Notes under the pieces: model-generated | The model's database searches: none | What the model was told of the DNA's origin: nothing | Seen by the model: the letters and a program-made list of their open reading frames with translations, nothing else | From: Aporrectodea caliginosa | Taxonomy: Eukaryota; Annelida; Clitellata; Crassiclitellata; Lumbricidae | Assembly (NCBI GenBank): GCA_020284085.1 | Contig: JACEVL010000342.1 | Span: 248,001-312,000 of the forward strand | DNA length: 64,000 nt | Direction: 5' to 3' | Made by a program: the position numbers and the translations under genes | Shown: positions 12,232-21,178 of the stretch, piece after piece | Position numbering within the stretch: position 1 is the first letter of the stretch | Layout of the letters: every line of letters starts with the position of its first letter

Positions 12232-12524
12232 CAGGGCCTACTACGCCATGGGGGGATGGAAGCAGACTGCTTCCAATTGGTGCCAGGGGGGAAAAATTTT
12301 ACTATGCAGAGGGGAAAAATTTGCCTCCCAGGGGGGAAAAAGTTCGTCTAGGGGAAAAAAAGTTCCTCCCAGGGGGCAAAAAGCAAAAAAAAAAAAAAAA
12401 AAGGTCATCAGAAAATTTTAGGAGTAGTTTTATAAAAATTTCCTGGAAAAAATATTAAAATTTTTAAATCGTGGCGACGAAGGGGGGATTGCTTCCACCT
12501 CACAGGGGGGGATAGTAGGCCCTG
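12232..12524. mobile_element. hAT MITE with perfect 8-bp TSD
   Basis: A 293-bp element with inverted ends CAGGGCCTACTA, flanked by the direct repeat ATTATATT (12224-12231 and 12525-12532). An 8-bp duplication and a CAGGG terminus are hAT hallmarks. The interior is a run of degenerate AGGGGGGAAAAA blocks and a poly-A tract. The short open frames across it are composition artefacts. Confidence 0.85.
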
Positions 12525-12532
12525 ATTATATT

Positions 12533-13204
12533 TATAATTACAGACACATTTATCTAATCAGAAATGAGCTAAAACTCACGTCAGCGATATGGGATCTGGG
12601 AGAGAGGGAAGGCCCCGCTCGGGAGGGGGGAAGGGGAGGTATTGAGCCCGGTTCTTTAGGGGGGATAGAAGCCACTGCGTGTAGGCCTACATAGAAGAAA
12701 AATACGTCTAGATATTAGGCCTATAGTATATGAAGTAATAATAGCTTAGTAAGAGTTCAGGAATAACATACGAGATATAAAATTTCGTGAGTCCTTGTCA
12801 GGAAGGTTAAAGTTATGTGGTCTGACCCTAAGAAAATAGGGCGTAAAATGTTGGTTAGGAAAAAGGCATCTGAGTGAATGATTCTCATTTAAGAGGACGG
12901 CCTTAAAGAGTGAAGTGTCTGCTTTATTAGCCAGAACATTCGTAGAAGGGGAATCTGACTGAATAAAACCAGAGCGTTTTAATCTGTTATTCAGACGTTC
13001 TATGCGGGATTTGTCCTTTTCGCTTCAGTGCAGAATGTTGCTGCATAATTTCACTCTAAAACTTTACTTATCTCGCTTTTTAAAATTCGACTATTAAGGC
13101 TCGCGGCAGAAGCTTAGGAGGACATTTCAATTTTTAATGCTGCGACTGCGAGTGGTGTTCTTCTAAAACCTAAAATCTCCGTGTATTCATAATAGCCTAT
13201 ACAT
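12533..13204. other. Gene-free stretch
   Basis: I see no exon. Contains GC-rich 12580-12680 and two TAGGCCTA sites (about 12683 and 12716). Confidence 0.3.
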
Positions 13205-13530
13205 GTATAATAAAATCATATTTTCACAGATTGTATTGTATTCAAACATTTATAAAGCGCCTCTCATAGGGTGAACCATTCCGAGGCGCTCCCAGTGCGC
13301 AAGGCCAAAGAGAAGAAAAAGGTTTTGAGAAAAGCAAAGGTGGAAGAGAGGTTACTAGCTAGAATTCGAGAGCGAGTAGATGGAGACAGCGCATTCCAAA
13401 GAGACGGACCAATTGAGGTAAAGGACCGGGACTGTTCTAGGATGAGGTAGGCTACTAGGCCTATAGAAGCTCGAGTCTGTTTGATGAGCGTATATAGTGG
13501 TCGATGGGAGGAGGCTGAAGAGGCAAGACT
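13205..13530 (-). mobile_element. CR1/L2-type LINE 3' end
   Basis: Minus-strand frame with the terminal CR1/L2 signature RSFTSIGPSLWNALSPSTRS and STFAFLKTFFFSLAL, ending just before TATAAATG and the tail at about 13210-13250. Its upstream end is cut by a CAGTGGCGTAAC-type hAT terminus at about 13533, so the body of the LINE is missing. Confidence 0.7.
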
Positions 13531-13532
13531 GC

Positions 13533-13625
13533 AGTGGCGTAACAGCCATATAACGAGGGTGGACAAAGTCCAGGGGCCCCCGAGGGCTAAAGGGCCCCAA
13601 GCTTTTTGACTAAAAGATTTCATGT
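13533..13625. mobile_element. hAT terminus fragment
   Basis: Begins CAGTGGCGTAACAGCC, close to the termini of the hAT elements at 24136 and 25215, followed by GGGGCCCC-rich sequence. No opposite end was found. Confidence 0.4.
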
Positions 13626-13752
13626 AGGCCTACTCTTTGTCGGTTTTTCTCAGACAATAATTAGGGAAAATGTCACATTATGTCAATATGCTTTTCAGGT
13701 TGCATGATGCAGAGAATCGACATCTAGTGAATTTCATACTTTAAATATTGAT

Positions 13753-14164
13753 AAGGGCCGTCCATAAATGACGTCACGCACCTAGGGGGTCGGAAATTTG
13801 TGACGATGTGTGACATGGGGGTGGGGGGTCTGAGAAGTGTGACGTCACACCAGGTCTATGTTATTAAATTTAACAATTAACAACAATTTAATTTTAATAA
13901 TAACAGCACTAATTTTGAGGATTAAATTTTCATTATTTTTTAAATTATTTTAATGTATACGGGCACCATTATTAATAATTTTCTAATTATTTCAATATTT
14001 GGTCACCGTTAGATTTTAAAATATTCATGATTTCCCTATTTGTTCCATGAAGGAGCATTTTGCTTCGCCATGGAAATTTGGTTTTAGGGGGGGTCAGAGC
14101 TTTGTGACGTCATTTTCAGAAAAAATCGGCCAAAATTGCGTGACGTCATTTATGGACGGCCCCT
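13753..14164. mobile_element. MITE with ~27-bp terminal inverted repeats
   Basis: Ends are inverted copies of AGGGGCCGTCCATAAATGAC (left end with one base change), continuing GTCACGC. The 412-bp interior is AT-rich with palindromic GACGTC near both ends and has no ORF. Superfamily unclear, since no target duplication could be read. Related by its ends to the element at 10238. Confidence 0.65.
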
Positions 14165-14313
14165 AACTTAGCATAAATGTTTCAGAAGAAGCCTACGTAC
14201 GTCTGTGGACGGCCCCTAACTTAGCATAAATGTTTCAGAAGAAGCCTACGTACGTCTGTGGACGGCCCCTAACTTAGCATAAATGTTTCAGAAGAAGCCT
14301 ACGTACGTCTGTG
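14155..14313. repeat. Three tandem 53-bp repeats containing a MITE end
   Basis: Three essentially identical 53-bp units begin at 14155, 14208 and 14261. Each starts GACGGCCCCTAACTTAGC and ends ACGTACGTCTGTG. The first 10 bases are the terminal bases of the MITE ending at 14164, so the duplication took in the transposon end plus its flank. The near-identity implies a recent event. Confidence 0.9.
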
Positions 14314-14502
14314 TTAAAACCACTGCAATTTAATCTGGAACTCGCTTAATAGCCCAATTTTCCTAGCCTCCTTTTAAAAGCTGTGATTGTGTGTCCACTG
14401 AGGCAGTACAATCATCCAAACCATTCCACAAGTCTACATCTCTTGTTTCTTCTTGTACTGACGAATTTCTGTTAGTGCACACTAGCTATGTATGTAACTA
14501 GT

Positions 14503-14696
14503 CCAGAGGTCTCCAAAGTTTTCCAGCCTAATGTCTCCGAATACTGTACTCTTTAAGCACTGCAATGGTGTCATTGCATATCAGGCACAGTGCCTTACAA
14601 ACAGCGACATGGATTTTGGCAATATGCATGTCAGAGTACAGCGGCGTTAAAATTTTCAATTTTCACAATTTAGTTTGTTTCTTCAAGGAGAGTTCC
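14503..14696. mobile_element. Charlie-like hAT fragment (internally deleted copy)
   Basis: Near-identical to the complete element at 53002-53373: it shares the terminus AGAGGTCTCCAAAGTTTTCC, CTTTAAGCACTGCAATGG and CTTCAAGGAGAGTTCC. About 130 bp after the first terminus is missing. The right part is cut at AGTTCC by the copia LTR that starts at 14697. Confidence 0.75.
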
Positions 14697-14882
14697 TGTT
14701 GGAATTAAGCCTGTGTTATACACATTCTGGACAATAGGTGGTGTGCTAAGAGGACTCTTTAGTACTCTATGTACTCTACTTCCGGTTTACGTTCTTCCTT
14801 GCTCGTTGTGCTAATTAAAATGTTTAAACTCTGATCAGTTCTATATCTAAATAATCCTAAAGAACTAAAGTGAACTTCAACA
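14697..14882 (+). repeat. Copia 5' LTR
   Basis: Starts TGTTGGAATTAAGCC and ends CTTCAACA, the TGTTG...CAACA boundaries typical of copia LTRs. It is 186 bp and followed directly by a primer-binding site. It interrupts the hAT fragment to its left, so it is the younger insertion. Confidence 0.8.
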
Positions 14883-14897
14883 GGTTATGGGCCCAGG
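14883..14897 (+). promoter_or_regulatory. Copia primer-binding site
   Basis: GGTTATGGGCCCAGG immediately after the LTR matches the half-tRNA-iMet primer site used by copia-type elements. Confidence 0.7.
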
Positions 14898-15017
14898 CCG
14901 ACTTGTAAAGAACTGTTTACTGCGTGTCGACTAATATTTTTCGAGATTTATCGTTTCTTATCAGTGTCGACAGAAGCTGTTTTTATTGTGTTCTTTGTAC
15001 CGCGTGTTCATTCCGAC

Positions 15018-16613
15018 ATGTCGTCATTAGAAGAATTACAACTGCAAATGCAGCAACTTCAGACGGAGATTAGCCTGAAAAACATTCGAGCAACTTCAAG
15101 TTCACTTGGAGGGTTATCTGAAGCGAAACATCTTGATGGAAAGAATTATGGTGATTGGAAGTTCTGGATGCAAAATTTCTTGATAGACGCTGGTCTATGG
15201 TGTTGCATTTTGCCAAAAGAAGGTCAGTCTGTTGATCCGGATTTGGACTTACGAGCGTTAGCCAAAATCAATCTCAGTCTAAAGCCTTGCGCGGCAAAAA
15301 TCACAAAGAAATGCCAAACTGCAAAAATTGCTTGGGATGCATTGAGAGGTGAATATGAAAGCACTGCTTTGGTTCGCCTAATTGGTTTATATTCGAGTTT
15401 GTTCAAGACACGTTTCGAAAATTTTCTTTCGATGCAACAGTATGTTGATCACATTTTATCAATTGCTGAACAGTTAGAGTCGATTGGTCAACCCTTTCCG
15501 GAGAATGTTGTGGGAGGTATAATACTTGGTGGCCTTCCTGACCAATTTCAGCCTCTGATATTGGGTATTCAAGGGTCAAAACAAGACACAACAGTGGAGT
15601 TTGTAAAAGGTCTTTTGCTACAAGATGGCATTAAGAATATTGGAGCAAGTGCAAGTGCAAGTGCAAGTGCAACTCAGTCTGCCTTCTCCATGCCCAGACT
15701 CCAAAAGAAGGGTAAACCAAAAGGACCAAGATGTTTTGAATGCAATCAGTATGGGCATACTCGTCCACAGTGCGATCAATACAAATCTTCAAAAAGGATC
15801 AGTGCTAAACAAAATAAACCTTTTTTTAGTGCACATGTTGGTGCCTTGTCAGCACACACGAATTTTTCTGTTTCATCAGAGAATTCCACCACTTCGACAG
15901 GTGATGACTGGTACCTTGATTCTGGTGCTACAGTACATCTAACATCGAGACTTGACTGGTTTGAGAGTTTTACTCCTAATGATAGTCAACAGGTTGGAAT
16001 TGCAAATGGAACTAAATTGAAAAGTACTGGAACAGGGAACATATCCATTCCATTGTCGTCAAAAGAAACAATGACTGCCTTTGATGTGGTTCATGCTCCA
16101 GATTTAGCAATCAATCTTTTAGCAGTTCACAAGATAGCAAAGGAAGGTAAAACTGTTTTGTTTGACGAACAGGGTTGTCGTATAATCAACCAACAGTTGA
16201 AGGTCAATTCAAAGAATGTCATTGCTACTGCCACAGCAGTTAATGGACTATATTGCCTGGATCGCCAGAAATCACATTCGTTTGCAGTAATGTCAACAAG
16301 CGTTGTGAACTTGTGGCATCGTCGTCTTGGACATCTTAATCGTCCTTCGATGCGTCTGTTGCAAATTAAGATGTCGTCTGGTGTTCAATTAGACGAAGTC
16401 TCAAGCATTCCTTGTGAAGCATGTGTGAAAGGCAAACAGCATCGGAAACCATTTAAGAAAACAGGAGTCAAACGTGCAGAACACGTTCTGGGGCTTATTC
16501 ATTCTGATCTTTGTGGTCCTATGCAAGTATCATCTGTTGGTGGTGCACGGTATTTTCTTACCTTCACTGATGATTTCACACGACACTCGGTTGTCTATTT
16601 TCTGAAGTCAAAG
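15018..16613 (+). CDS. Copia Gag-Pol, truncated in the integrase
   Basis: Encodes the capsid, protease and start of the integrase of a Ty1/copia retrotransposon. I chose ATG 15018 (MSSLEELQLQMQQLQ); an upstream in-frame extension lacks a good start. Domain order: UBN2/copia Gag (about residues 25-210, with LDGKNYGDWKFWMQ), a serine/alanine run, the zinc knuckle CFECNQYGHTRPQC (CX2CX4HX4C), protease DSGATVHLT, the GAG-pre-integrase zinc site (LWHRRLGHLN ... CEACVKGKQHRKPF) and the integrase start HSDLCGPMQ with FTDDFTRHSVVYFLK. The frame is intact up to 16613 and then runs into unrelated sequence. The rest of the integrase, the RT/RNase H and the 3' LTR are absent. It was probably active recently, before truncation. 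Confidence 0.92.
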
Positions 16614-16986
16614 TGTGGCGCCCGTTATCGATCGCCTCTTTTCCTGCCAGCGCTGCATGCAGGCGGCGTGGGCTTCGTGATGCAAGTCACGTAGGCCATT
16701 TGGCGGTCTTTGTTGATGATCGTTGATTGGTAGAAAACCCCGCGGAACTTTCCCGCGCTTTTTGGCTATATAAGCCCGTCTTGGCGGTTTTCGGCAGAGT
16801 CGCTTCCTGTTCGTCGTGCCTGTGGGACCTGTGTGGTTCGTTTTCTGCTCGGGGTGTCGACTTCTGGTCTTTGCCGGCGTTTCTCGACGATTAAGGTGGG
16901 ATAATTAGCAGTAGTTTGTGTGATTTAACTGACGGAAAGTGATTATTAGCCTGACGAGCTATTAAAGGCTGTGGTTGAAAATCACA
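16614..16986 (+). repeat. Probable solo LTR of another LTR retrotransposon
   Basis: The sequence after the copia break starts TGTGGCGCCCG and ends AATCACA, giving TG...CA limits. It has a TATA box (TATATAAG, about 16767-16774) in a GC-rich context, typical of LTR promoters. No matching 5-bp duplication was read, so its limits and its role in truncating copia are tentative. Confidence 0.45.
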
Positions 16987-18391
16987 CAGAGGAGATGCAT
17001 TGGCTAGCCTATGAATCACTTTTAAGATCTTAATATTTGTTTAATTATCTTGCACTTCCAGGCTTATCTTGCAAAGCTATGTATCCAAGTCTTGTTCACA
17101 TTTGTCTGCAGGTCTCATGAGTCATAACCATGTAGTGGGCAGTCCATGTATCTGGAATACGTTGTCTAGTAACCTAATACATGATCATCTTGCTCCTACT
17201 GTGCTTTTTCCACAAGTGCTTGAAAACAGTTCTGCTTTATTGTGGTCTTGTGCTGTCAAGTCAGGAAAACCTCTGAGTAGTTTTGAAGAGGCACTGTAAA
17301 AGTTAGTGATTATGATTTATATTAGTCATGAATTCATGACCTTATGAAGCCAATAATTCTAGAACTCAATCATTACAGTTCATGTGGTTTCAAGTTTACT
17401 TCAGACAATGTTAAGTCAACGAAGCAAGCTGACACAGAGGCACGCTGTTCTAGAACTGAGGCAGTAACTTATGCCGATACCGGTAGTTGCGTGTCACTCG
17501 CTTAGAAATGAATGCATATACCATGTACAGCAGTAGTTTGCATATAAGAAATAAACAGTTAACCGACTTCTAAATATTTAACACAAGAACTCAGCATCAA
17601 ATTCCAAAACACATACACAGAAATTATATGCAATTTAATGAATTAACAGTATTCGGGAAATATAGCAACCATCAACTAAAACATACCCTAATATGCTTGC
17701 CGCCTGTGACATCAGTAATCAAATTCAACCATATTGTGTCTGTTTAGCCACTGAATAGGTTTGTGTCTCTTCTTCATTCTTAATCATCGCCACAACGACA
17801 TTGGAACAAGCATTCATCACAGTACTTCATTTAAAAGAAGCTAGTGAACAAATGATACAATTAAGGTAGTTGAACTATGAACATATCTGCAGCCTAAGTC
17901 ATAGTTTACTACACCTAACTGAAAGTCAGCGTCACAACTGATATCCCAAACCACATCACTTGTGTTACATAACATTGATCTTGTTTCATTTGTCTCAGTG
18001 TTTAGGTCAAGATTGAAAACACTACCTGGCAATGTCACTACCTGGAATACTGGTTTCATCTGTAGTTGTCCTAAAATCAACTTCAACCTGAATAGTAATT
18101 ATCTCTGTCCTATGACTTCTCTCCCTCAATGTGGCCAGTTCGTTAGGAGACAAAAAGCCACACACTACACCTTTGTTGTCCTTATCCAACTGTCACTGCA
18201 ACATGCATGCCTTTAGGTGATAAATCAGTAAAACCAAGAACATCAGCCATAGAGCCTTAAAAAATCCATTTCCTTAATCACTATTTCAACTGAGTTGTTG
18301 ATAATCTTTTCACCATTCCTCCAATAGCCAGTGCAGTTTGTTTTCAGCTACCTCAATAGATCAGTAGATGAAGGTTTTTGTTATTAGCATG
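16987..18391. other. Gene-poor stretch 3' of the ZNF318-like gene
   Basis: It should contain the 3' UTR of the minus-strand ZNF318-like gene. 17069-17299 (plus) has a weak LINE-like C terminus (CIWNTLSSNLIHDHLAP). Minus 17841-18340 holds broken frames such as ADVLGFTDLSPKGMHVAVTV that look like a decayed gene or element I cannot name. Confidence 0.3.
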
Positions 18392-21178
18392 TTACAGGGT
18401 TTCCCTTTCCTCTGCCACAGTAGACAATGGCTTCTGTGATTGGCATATGGTACGGTCTTCTCTTTCTTCTGCATCAGTAGGTGATGGCTTCTGTGACCGG
18501 CATATGACAGGGTCTTCCATTTCCTCTGCATCAGTAGATGATGGCTTCTGTGATTGGCATATGGCAAGGTCTTCCCTTTCCTCTGCCTCAGTACATGAAG
18601 GCCTTTGTGACTGGCCTTTGGCAGGGTTTTCCCTTTCCTCTGACTTAGTTGATGATGGCATCTGTGTTTGGCAAATGGCAGGGTCTTCCCTTCCCTCTGC
18701 CTCTGTAGACAATGGCTTCTGTGATTGGCATATGGCAGGGTCTTCCCTTTCCTCTGCCCTAATAGACGATGGCTTCTGTGTTTGGCATATGGCAGGGTCT
18801 TCCATTTCCTCTGCCTCAATAGACAATGACTTCTGTAATTGGCATATGCCAGGGTTTTCCCTTTCCTCTGCCTTAGTTGATGATGGCATCTGTGATTGGC
18901 ATATGGCAGGGTCTTCCCTTTCCTTTGAGCCGATAGACGATGGCTTCTGTGACTGGCATATGGCAAGGTCTTCCATTTCCTCTGCCCCAATAGACGATGG
19001 CTTCTGTGATTGGCATGCGGCAAGGTCTTCCATTTCCTCTGTGTCAGTAGACGATGGCTTCTGTGATTGGCATATGGCAAGGTCTTCCATTGCCTCTGCC
19101 TCAATAGACAATGGCTTCTGTGATTGGCATGCGGCAAGGTCTTCCATTTCCTCTGTGTCAGTAGACGATCGCTTCTGTGATTGGCATATGGCAAGATCTT
19201 CCATTGCCTCTGCCCCAATAGACAATGGCTTCTGTGATTGGCATGCGGCAAGGTCTTCCATTTCCTCTGTGTCAGTAGACGATGGCTTCTGTGATTGGCA
19301 TATGGCAAGGTCTTCCATTGCCTCTGCCTCAATAGACAATGGCTTCTGTGATTGGCATGCGGCAAGGTCTTCCATTTCCTCTGTGTCAGTAGACGATCGC
19401 TTCTGTGATTGGCATATGGCAAGATCTTCCATTGCCTCTGCCCCAATAGACAATGGCTTCTGTGATTGGCATGCGGCAAGGTCTTCCATTTCCTCTGTGT
19501 CAGTAGACGATGGCTTCTGTGATTGGCATGCGGCAAGGTCTTCCATTTCCTCTCTGTCAGTAGACGATGGCTTCTGTGATTGGCATATATCAAGGTCTTC
19601 CATTGCCTCTGCCTCAATAGACAATGGCTTCTGTGATTGGCATGCGGCAAGGTCTTCCATTTCCTCTGTGTCAGTAGACGATGGCTTCTGTGATTGGCAT
19701 ATGGCAAGGTCTTCCATTGCCTCTGCCTCAATAGACAATGGCTTCTGTGATTGGCATATGGCAAGGTCTTCCATTTCCTCTGCCCCAATAGACAATGGCT
19801 TCTGTGATTGGCATATGCCAAGGTTTTCACTTTCCTCTGCCTTAGTTGATGATGGCATCTGTGATTGGCATATGGCAAGGTCTTCCATTTCCTCTGCCCT
19901 AATAGACAATGGTTTCTGTGATTGGCATATGGCAAGGTCTTCCATTTCCTCTGCGTCAGTAGACGACGGCTTCTGTGATTGGCATATGGCAAGGTCTTCC
20001 ATTTCCTCTGCCCTAATAGACAATGGCTTCTGTGATTGGCATATGGCAAGGTCTTCCATTTCCTCTGCTTCAGTAGACAATGGCTTCTGAGACCGGCATA
20101 TGGCAGCGTCTTCCCTTTCTTCTGCATCAGTAGATGATGTCATCTGTGATTGGCAAATGACAGGGTCTTCCCTTTCATCCACTTCAATCTGCGATAAATA
20201 TGTGCTGTAGGACTGAGCCACTTCATCTCCTGTTGCAGGTTCATATGCATTCGTGTTTCTAGTATTGGAACCTGATTGAAGCATTGCACTTTGAACTTCT
20301 GAAACTGCATCCGGAAGTGTTTTTGGCATTAATGTTACTTTAACAAAGGTACTAGATTCTGCATTCAGATTGGAAAAATGATTAGTAATGTCACATGGCA
20401 CGACTGGATCCAACATACAAACAGTTCTTTGTATCTTCAGATTTCGTAGTGATTCGTTAGCTTCAAAACTGTCCATAGATATTGGTGCTTGTACCAAATG
20501 GATTTGAAGGTCGGTCTGCTCAGTTGCTTCTGCATCAGCTGGCTTCAGTGTGGGGTTCCTGTTGTCAATGTCCTTGACAGTATCCTTTTCTGCATTTAGG
20601 CTTTCTTCAAATCTCACATCAGCTTCTCCTTGTAATGATGCTTTCAAAGTTGGTTCTCGTTCACTGGAAGCGTTCACATTTACATCAAACTTTTCTACGT
20701 CAGATATCTCAGAGCTAAGCAAAGTCTGGATCTTAGTCTCTGAGATGTATGCTTGATCTGACTCCTTTGAAACTACTGGGTTACACATTGTGTTACTACT
20801 AAACAATAATGCAGCTTCTTTTGTCAGGTTTGCAAAACTTTCATTTGCCTGATTCAACAAGTTTCCATTTACAGCGTTTGGATTCTGCTCTAAATTAGTT
20901 TTTAAAGGTAAAAACTTGTGAGTAAGAACATCTTTTAAAGGTTTAGCTGAATTGACGGTGGTTGTTTCACTTGACGGTTTTCTCAGCTTTTTTCCCACAT
21001 GCGTTATTTGTCTTGTAACAGGACGATCATTTTCACTGTCTGTAATAGAAGACATCGAATTCTTTTCTATCCGTCCTTCCTTCAGGGTCTTCTCTTTGTC
21101 TACCTTCTTAACAGCCATTTTTTCCATTTTAGCACTGCGGTATCCTTTCTGGTATGTTGGATTGTCTGAACAGTGTTG
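18392..21178 (-). CDS. ZNF318: ZNF318-like exon 6 (C-terminal repeat domain)
   Basis: Begins after acceptor atatgttttag with QHCSDNPTYQKGYRSAKMEK (DNPxY is also found just after finger 2 in ZNF318) and runs 928 codons to TAA at 18392-18394. The first ~330 residues are acidic, low-complexity and probably disordered. The rest is 31 copies of a 19-residue unit of type EEMEDLAICQSQKPSSTDA, plus a 5-residue stub. I take TAA as the true end; a weak CCTgtaaca donor there is possible. Confidence 0.82.
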   Translation of the reverse strand, partial: QHCSDNPTYQKGYRSAKMEKMAVKKVDKEKTLKEGRIEKNSMSSITDSENDRPVTRQITHVGKKLRKPSSETTTVNSAKPLKDVLTHKFLPLKTNLEQNPNAVNGNLLNQANESFANLTKEAALLFSSNTMCNPVVSKESDQAYISETKIQTLLSSEISDVEKFDVNVNASSEREPTLKASLQGEADVRFEESLNAEKDTVKDIDNRNPTLKPADAEATEQTDLQIHLVQAPISMDSFEANESLRNLKIQRTVCMLDPVVPCDITNHFSNLNAESSTFVKVTLMPKTLPDAVSEVQSAMLQSGSNTRNTNAYEPATGDEVAQSYSTYLSQIEVDEREDPVICQSQMTSSTDAEEREDAAICRSQKPLSTEAEEMEDLAICQSQKPLSIRAEEMEDLAICQSQKPSSTDAEEMEDLAICQSQKPLSIRAEEMEDLAICQSQMPSSTKAEESENLGICQSQKPLSIGAEEMEDLAICQSQKPLSIEAEAMEDLAICQSQKPSSTDTEEMEDLAACQSQKPLSIEAEAMEDLDICQSQKPSSTDREEMEDLAACQSQKPSSTDTEEMEDLAACQSQKPLSIGAEAMEDLAICQSQKRSSTDTEEMEDLAACQSQKPLSIEAEAMEDLAICQSQKPSSTDTEEMEDLAACQSQKPLSIGAEAMEDLAICQSQKRSSTDTEEMEDLAACQSQKPLSIEAEAMEDLAICQSQKPSSTDTEEMEDLAACQSQKPSSIGAEEMEDLAICQSQKPSSIGSKEREDPAICQSQMPSSTKAEERENPGICQLQKSLSIEAEEMEDPAICQTQKPSSIRAEEREDPAICQSQKPLSTEAEGREDPAICQTQMPSSTKSEERENPAKGQSQRPSCTEAEEREDLAICQSQKPSSTDAEEMEDPVICRSQKPSPTDAEEREDRTICQSQKPLSTVAEERETL

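Noticed and set aside
12034..12458. Two overlapping plus-strand ORFs rich in Gly-Gly-Lys-Lys
   Set aside because: They cover a hAT terminus, a foldback arm and the GGGGGGAAAAA interior of a MITE; no splice context.
18378..20090. 570-codon plus-strand ORF and 588-codon second minus-frame ORF
   Set aside because: Both are alternative readings of the 57-bp coding repeat. Only the frame of the ZNF318-like exon continues into non-repeat sequence with splice sites and family motifs.
18395..20176. CRISPR-like array
   Set aside because: Units are contiguous 57-bp coding repeats without spacers, in an intron-containing eukaryotic locus. The foldback arms likewise lack unique spacers.
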